From: Rhodococcus sp. B7740
GTDB taxonomy: Bacteria; Actinomycetota; Actinomycetes; Mycobacteriales; Mycobacteriaceae
Length of the DNA: 64,000 bases
NCBI RefSeq assembly: GCF_000954115.1
Contig: NZ_CP010797.1
Coordinates: 4,836,001 to 4,900,000 of the forward strand
Direction: 5' to 3'
The notes under the pieces were generated by a model. It did no database searches, was not told the DNA's origin, and saw nothing but the letters and a program-made list of their open reading frames with translations. The translations under genes and the position numbers were made by a program. The stretch's first letter is position 1, and each line of letters opens with the position of its first letter. This document shows positions 60,800 to 64,000 of this stretch, in pieces.

Positions 60800-61300
60800 C
60801 TAGCGGTAGTTGACGAACTGCAGTGCGATTCCGAAGTCCTCGTTCTTGAGCAGCTGCTGGATGGCTTGCAGGTCGTCGCGCTTCTTGCTGCTCACGCGCA
60901 GTTCGTCGCCCTGGATCTGGGCCTTGACGCCCTTGGGGCCGTCGTCGCGGATCTTCTTGGTGATCTTCTTGGCGTTCTCGGTGGTGATGCCCTGCACGAG
61001 CTTGCCGGTGACCTTGTAGACCTTGCCGGACGCGGCCGGATCGTTGGCTTCGAACGCCTTGAGGGAGACATCGCGTCGGATGAGCTTCTCCTTGAACACG
61101 TCGAGGGCGGCCTTGACCTTCTCCTCGGATTCGGAGGTGATCACGATGGTCTCGGACTCGCCGCTGCCGGACCATTCGATGCTGGTGTCCGATCCTCGGA
61201 AGTCGAAGCGGGTCGCCAGCTCCTTCGCGGCCTGTCCGAGAGCGTTGTCCACTTCCTGTCGGTCGACCTTGCTCACTACGTCGAAGGACGAATCAGCCAC
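60800..61300 (-). CDS. YajQ family nucleotide-binding protein
   Basis: 166 aa, two ferredoxin-like domains. [37 protein letters not shown] at the start and the end segment [28 protein letters not shown] are family hallmarks. Some homologues bind c-di-GMP, which is of note given the GGDEF and EAL genes in this window; binding here is unproven. GTG start with GGAGAG upstream. Confidence 0.93.
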   Translation of the reverse strand: MADSSFDVVSKVDRQEVDNALGQAAKELATRFDFRGSDTSIEWSGSGESETIVITSESEEKVKAALDVFKEKLIRRDVSLKAFEANDPAASGKVYKVTGKLVQGITTENAKKITKKIRDDGPKGVKAQIQGDELRVSSKKRDDLQAIQQLLKNEDFGIALQFVNYR

Positions 61301-61426
61301 TTCTCACACTCTCCAGTCGAATCGAAATGTTGTTTGGCGGTGGTGTCGGTCCACATCCCGCAGGGACTTTATCGGCCCGCTACCGACCGTATCCACCCGG
61401 TTTGCGTTCCGGGGGGACGTTCGTTG

Positions 61427-61432
61427 TATTCT
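61427..61432 (+). promoter_or_regulatory. -10 element TATTCT upstream of tRNA-Tyr
   Basis: TATTCT with TTGCGT-like -35 about 18 bases earlier, 42 bases before the mature tRNA. The 127-base stretch back to the yajQ start holds nothing else I can name. Confidence 0.4.
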
Positions 61433-61474
61433 TCTCACCGCGCCGAAGAGCAGTACGGGCTTCGATCGCATCAC

Positions 61475-61557
61475 GGCAGATTGCCCGAGCGGCCAATGGG
61501 AGCGGACTGTAAATCCGTCGGCTTATGCCTACGTAGGTTCGAATCCTACATCTGCCA
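61475..61557 (+). tRNA. tRNA-Tyr (GTA)
   Basis: 83 bases, class II with a long variable arm. Acceptor GGCAGAT pairs with ATCTGCC, discriminator A; anticodon loop CTGTAAA gives GTA; the T arm is GTAGGTTCGAATCCTAC. CCA is not encoded. Confidence 0.97.
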
Positions 61558-61562
61558 CACCT

Positions 61563-61598
61563 GGAACCCCGGCGAGGATTTTCCTCGCTGGGGTTTCC
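61563..61598 (+). terminator. Hairpin after tRNA-Tyr
   Basis: GGAACCCCGGCGAGG pairs with CCTCGCTGGGGTTTCC around ATTTT, with one G-T pair and one bulged T. The strong stem a few bases after the tRNA suggests termination or 3' processing. Confidence 0.6.
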
Positions 61599-61637
61599 AT
61601 GTGAAGAGGGACATGTTGGGCTCGCTGACCACGCAAT

Positions 61638-61667
61638 TTGGTACTGGGCGCTCCGAATGTGTAACCT
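61638..61667 (+). promoter_or_regulatory. Promoter TTGGTA-N18-TAACCT upstream of tRNA-Thr
   Basis: -35 TTGGTA (61638-61643) and -10 TAACCT (61662-61667), 39 bases before the mature tRNA. It probably also serves the tRNA-Met that follows. Confidence 0.5.
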
Positions 61668-61706
61668 CTTGAAGGCTTCAGCGCACGGCAACATGCGTAG
61701 TTGCTC

Positions 61707-61779
61707 GCCCCCTTAGCTCAGTCGGTAGAGCGTTTCCATGGTAAGGAAAAGGTCAACGGTTCGATTCCGTTAGGGGGCT
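61707..61779 (+). tRNA. tRNA-Thr (GGT)
   Basis: 73 bases. Acceptor GCCCCCT pairs with AGGGGGC, discriminator T; anticodon stem TTTCC/GGAAA with loop ATGGTAA, anticodon GGT; T arm CAACGGTTCGATTCCGTT. No encoded CCA. Confidence 0.96.
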
Positions 61780-61841
61780 CGCTGGATTGGATGGCTCGAC
61801 GTCGCGTTCCCCGCGTGGGATGGTGGACGGTGAGCACCTGA

Positions 61842-61914
61842 GGCGGTGTAGCTCAGTTGGTAGAGCAAACGACTCATAATCGTTGCGTCGCCGGTTCAAG
61901 TCCGGTCACCGCTA
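61842..61914 (+). tRNA. tRNA-Met (CAT), elongator type
   Basis: 73 bases. Acceptor GGCGGTG pairs with CACCGCT (G-U at the first pair), discriminator A; anticodon loop CTCATAA gives CAT. Lack of the initiator's mismatched first pair C-A and GGG/CCC anticodon stem marks it as elongator. Followed by rpmG, as in mycobacteria. Confidence 0.95.
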
Positions 61915-61995
61915 CACAGTAGGCAAGCACGACCCGTAGCACTCATGAACAGTCCTGATTGACCCTGATCAGATTTACCCGAAAGTAGGCGTCCA

Positions 61996-62163
61996 GTGGC
62001 CTCCTCCACCGATGTGCGGCCCAAGATCACCTTGGCCTGCGAGGTTTGCAAGCACCGCAACTACATCACGAAGAAGAACCGTCGGAACGATCCCGACCGC
62101 ATCGAGCTGAAGAAGTTCTGCTCCAACTGCGGCACGCATCGGGCTCACCGCGAATCTCGCTAG
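61996..62163 (+). CDS. rpmG: 50S ribosomal protein L33
   Basis: 55 aa from a GTG. Zinc-binding form with CEVCKHRN (Cys15, Cys18) and FCSNCGTH (Cys42, Cys45), so the zinc-containing paralogue. Sequence [39 protein letters not shown] is diagnostic. Corresponds to rpmG2 upstream of hadA in M. tuberculosis. The 81 bases between tRNA-Met and this gene hold TTGACC, a possible -35. Confidence 0.97.
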   Translation: MASSTDVRPKITLACEVCKHRNYITKKNRRNDPDRIELKKFCSNCGTHRAHRESR

Positions 62164-62212
62164 TTCCGCTCGGCTCGCTGGCTCGCAGATCCGTTCACCA
62201 GTCGGCGCCCGG

Positions 62213-62239
62213 CGTTAGGACACACTTCTCCCCCTAACG
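62213..62239. promoter_or_regulatory. Inverted repeat CGTTAGG-N13-CCTAACG upstream of hadA
   Basis: Seven-base arms, 36-62 bases before the GTG of hadA and 50 bases after rpmG. Either an rpmG terminator hairpin or a regulator site for hadAB. TAGAAA follows at about 62256, a possible -10. Confidence 0.35.
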
Positions 62240-62274
62240 GCTCTTGCGTCCAGGGTAGAAAAGGTTGTCTTTCC

Positions 62275-62817
62275 GTGTCACAAGCTCAGCACGACGTCCC
62301 GGCCATGGATGCGTCCGCTCACGCGGCGTCCATGGTCGGTTCTCATTTCCGCGTCGACGACTTCTACGAGGTCGGCCGCGAGAAGGTTCGTGAGTATGCG
62401 CGTGCCGTCCAGGATTTTCATCCCGCGCATCACGACGAGGACGCAGCGAAGGGCCTCGGCTACGACGGTCTCATCGCGCCCTTGACCTTCGTGTCGCTGC
62501 TCGGAATCATGTCGCAGACCCGGATGTTGCAAGAGGTCATCACGGGATACGACCCGAGTCAGATTCTGCAGACCGATCAGAGGCTGGAATTCCATCGCCC
62601 GCTCCAGGTGGGCGATCGAATCTTCTGCGACGTGTATCTCGAGTCGTTCCGGCAGATGAGCGGCAGCGACATCATGACCACCAAGAACATCATCACCGAT
62701 CAGAACGGCGATCTCGTTCAGACGACCTGGACGACCATCGTGGCGCGTACCGGCGGTGAGATCGACGAGAACATCGCCCATGCGGTGAAGGAAGTGATCA
62801 GGCATGGCGCTTCGTAA
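62275..62817 (+). CDS. hadA: (3R)-hydroxyacyl-ACP dehydratase subunit HadA
   Basis: 180 aa hotdog protein. MVGSHFRVDDFYEVGREKVREYARAVQDFHPAHHDEDAAKGLGYDGLIAPLTFVSLLG is the HadA N-terminal half; it supplies the acyl-chain binding part to HadB in the FAS-II dehydratase that builds meromycolate chains. GTG start. Overlaps hadB by 14 bases. Confidence 0.95.
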   Translation: MSQAQHDVPAMDASAHAASMVGSHFRVDDFYEVGREKVREYARAVQDFHPAHHDEDAAKGLGYDGLIAPLTFVSLLGIMSQTRMLQEVITGYDPSQILQTDQRLEFHRPLQVGDRIFCDVYLESFRQMSGSDIMTTKNIITDQNGDLVQTTWTTIVARTGGEIDENIAHAVKEVIRHGAS

Positions 62818-63229
62818 CTTCGACGACGTGTCGGTCGGCGACGAGCTTCCCGAGCGCGTCGTTTCGCTCACCCGCGGTGACCTGGTGAACTATGCGGGCG
62901 TGTCCGGCGATCCCAACCCGATCCACTGGAGCGACGAAGTCGTCGAATTGGCCGGATTGGACGACGTCATCGCTCACGGGATGTTGACGATGGGTCTCGG
63001 TGCCGGTTTCGTCACCTCGTGGCTCGGCGACCCGGGTGCGGTCACCGAGTACAACGTGCGCTTCACCAGTGCGGTGCTCGTCCCGGTCGATTCGCCTGCG
63101 TCGGTGGAGTTCACCGGCAAGATCAAGGCAACCGACGCCGAGACGCGAACCGCGACCGTCGCCATCGTCGCCAAGTCCGCCGGCAAGAAGATCTTCGGGC
63201 GAGCCACCGCAACGGTGCGCTTGGCCTGA
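62804..63229 (+). CDS. hadB: (3R)-hydroxyacyl-ACP dehydratase subunit HadB
   Basis: 141 aa. Catalytic Asp36 and His41 in YAGVSGDPNPIHWSDEV, the hydratase-2 motif, numbered as in M. tuberculosis HadB. Forms the active HadAB heterodimer. In mycobacteria hadC follows; here the next feature is tRNA-Trp, so only the HadAB form is encoded at this site. Confidence 0.95.
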   Translation: MALRNFDDVSVGDELPERVVSLTRGDLVNYAGVSGDPNPIHWSDEVVELAGLDDVIAHGMLTMGLGAGFVTSWLGDPGAVTEYNVRFTSAVLVPVDSPASVEFTGKIKATDAETRTATVAIVAKSAGKKIFGRATATVRLA

Positions 63230-63300
63230 GCACGGGTCGGTCCGGTCGAGCTCGTTCACGGCCGGGACGACGGGATTTATCTGTTCCGAAGGGTGTGCAG

Positions 63301-63306
63301 TACACT
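63301..63306 (+). promoter_or_regulatory. -10 element TACACT upstream of tRNA-Trp and secE
   Basis: TACACT, with only a weak -35 (TATCTG at 17 bases). It lies in the 186-base gap between hadB and tRNA-Trp. The rest of that gap shows no other signal. Confidence 0.4.
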
Positions 63307-63415
63307 GAGATTTCTGGGGTAATTCGGCGCTCTGCGCTGCCCGCGTCCTCTTCCAGAGGTAGTGCGGCAGCGACCGGCCGAATGGACACCAGAGCGGCCG
63401 AGAAGTTTCGGCCGA

Positions 63416-63488
<73 letters not shown>

Positions 63489-63518
63489 CCCAAGGTGTCA
63501 GCAACTGAGAGGAACGAC

Positions 63519-63995
63519 GTGAGCGAGGAGCGCGGTAAGCGCGACGGTCGATCGGAGGAGTTCGAGAACTCTTCGGCTTCAGACGACGTCGCACCTGGCT
63601 CCGAGGGCCGTCCTTCCGATGCTGACACCACTGCCGGTGAATCCGCTGCAGACGCCGTGGTGCCCACCGGCAAGCGATCGACCAGCAGGTCCCGCGGCAG
63701 CGCTGCGGGCGTGTCGATGTCCAAGGCTCCGGCCGCGACCACCACGCCGGCGAAGGTCAAGACCGGTAGGACGCGATCGGGCAACGTCAAAGCCGACAAG
63801 CGGCCGAACGTGTTTCTGCGTCTGTTGCAGTTCTTCCGTGAGGTCGTCGCCGAGCTTCGCAAGGTCATCTGGCCGAACAAGAAGCAGATGGTCACCTACA
63901 CCACCGTCGTGCTCGTCTTCCTGACGTTCATGGTCGCGTACATCAGTGGCCTCGACGTGCTCTTCATCCAGGGCGTCGGCTGGCTGTTCGGCTGA
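63519..63995 (+). CDS. secE: Preprotein translocase subunit SecE
   Basis: 158 aa from the GTG with GAGAGGA upstream. The C-terminal 60 residues are SecE proper: FLRLLQFFREVVAELRKVIWPNKKQMVTYTTVVLVFLTFMVAYISGLDVLF, an amphipathic helix and one membrane helix. The first 95 residues are an acidic then basic disordered extension, longer than in most bacteria but usual in actinobacteria. nusG should follow beyond the right edge. Confidence 0.95.
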   Translation: MSEERGKRDGRSEEFENSSASDDVAPGSEGRPSDADTTAGESAADAVVPTGKRSTSRSRGSAAGVSMSKAPAATTTPAKVKTGRTRSGNVKADKRPNVFLRLLQFFREVVAELRKVIWPNKKQMVTYTTVVLVFLTFMVAYISGLDVLFIQGVGWLFG

Positions 63996-64000
63996 CCGAT

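Noticed and set aside
62213-62239. TTAGG...CCTAA upstream of hadA as an iron box
   Set aside because: Spacing between half-sites is 13, not 9 as in IdeR boxes, and the gene is unrelated to iron.

Overview
The window looks like a chromosomal segment of a Rhodococcus-type mycolic-acid actinobacterium (order Mycobacteriales). It is GC-rich throughout and uses many GTG starts. Stop/start overlaps of ATGA or GTGA type are common. Gene content points the same way: hadA-hadB for mycolate elongation, a MenJ-type menaquinone reductase, a BioQ-like site in the biotin genes, an Hsp70-like/SARP pair and a PIG-L deacetylase of the mycothiol type. Gene order follows, from memory, the Mycobacterium tuberculosis stretch from hemL (Rv0524) to htpX and yajQ (Rv0563, Rv0566c), then jumps to thrT-metT-rpmG2-hadA-hadB-trpT-secE. 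The window is core chromosome with a few accessory insertions. No prophage, insertion sequence, CRISPR array or rRNA operon was seen. No gene-free stretch exceeds 300 bases.

Layout. 1-3.3 kb: the 5' part of an acyl-CoA oxidase-like gene, a small hypothetical gene with an operator-like palindrome, and a secreted beta-lactamase-like protein. 3.3-7.1 kb: biotin genes bioA-bioF-bioD with a perfect palindrome between bioA and bioF. 7.1-18 kb: hemL, a phosphatase, a thioredoxin-like lipoprotein and ccdA-resB-ccsA for cytochrome c maturation, then a ParA-like ATPase, a BldC-like regulator, a DUF4229 protein and a cysteine desulfhydrase-like enzyme. 18-24 kb: aminopeptidase N, a DUF222/HNH protein, an HTH/Clp-N pair and a holin-like membrane protein. 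24-34 kb: menA, a membrane Hsp70-like protein divergent from a large SARP-type STAND regulator, a DrrAB-like exporter, a PIG-L deacetylase and a membrane alpha/beta hydrolase. 34-49 kb: menE, menB, menC and menD mixed with c-di-GMP enzymes (one EAL, one GGDEF), a siderophore-interacting protein and hypothetical genes. 49-60.7 kb: redox and glycosyltransferase genes, menG, menJ, an inserted HAD-phnD-phnC-phnE-phnE-rpiR module, a polyprenyl diphosphate synthase and htpX. 60.8-64 kb: yajQ, four tRNAs (Tyr, Thr, Met, Trp), rpmG, hadA-hadB and secE.

How the genes work together. Menaquinone synthesis is the main theme (menA, menE, menB, menC, menD, menG, menJ and a long-chain prenyl diphosphate synthase). 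It sits beside cytochrome c maturation and haem synthesis, so much of the window serves respiration. Biotin synthesis and hadAB serve lipid synthesis. A recurrent promoter layout, with a TANNNT element ending 6-7 bases before the start codon, suggests many leaderless mRNAs and was used to choose several start codons.
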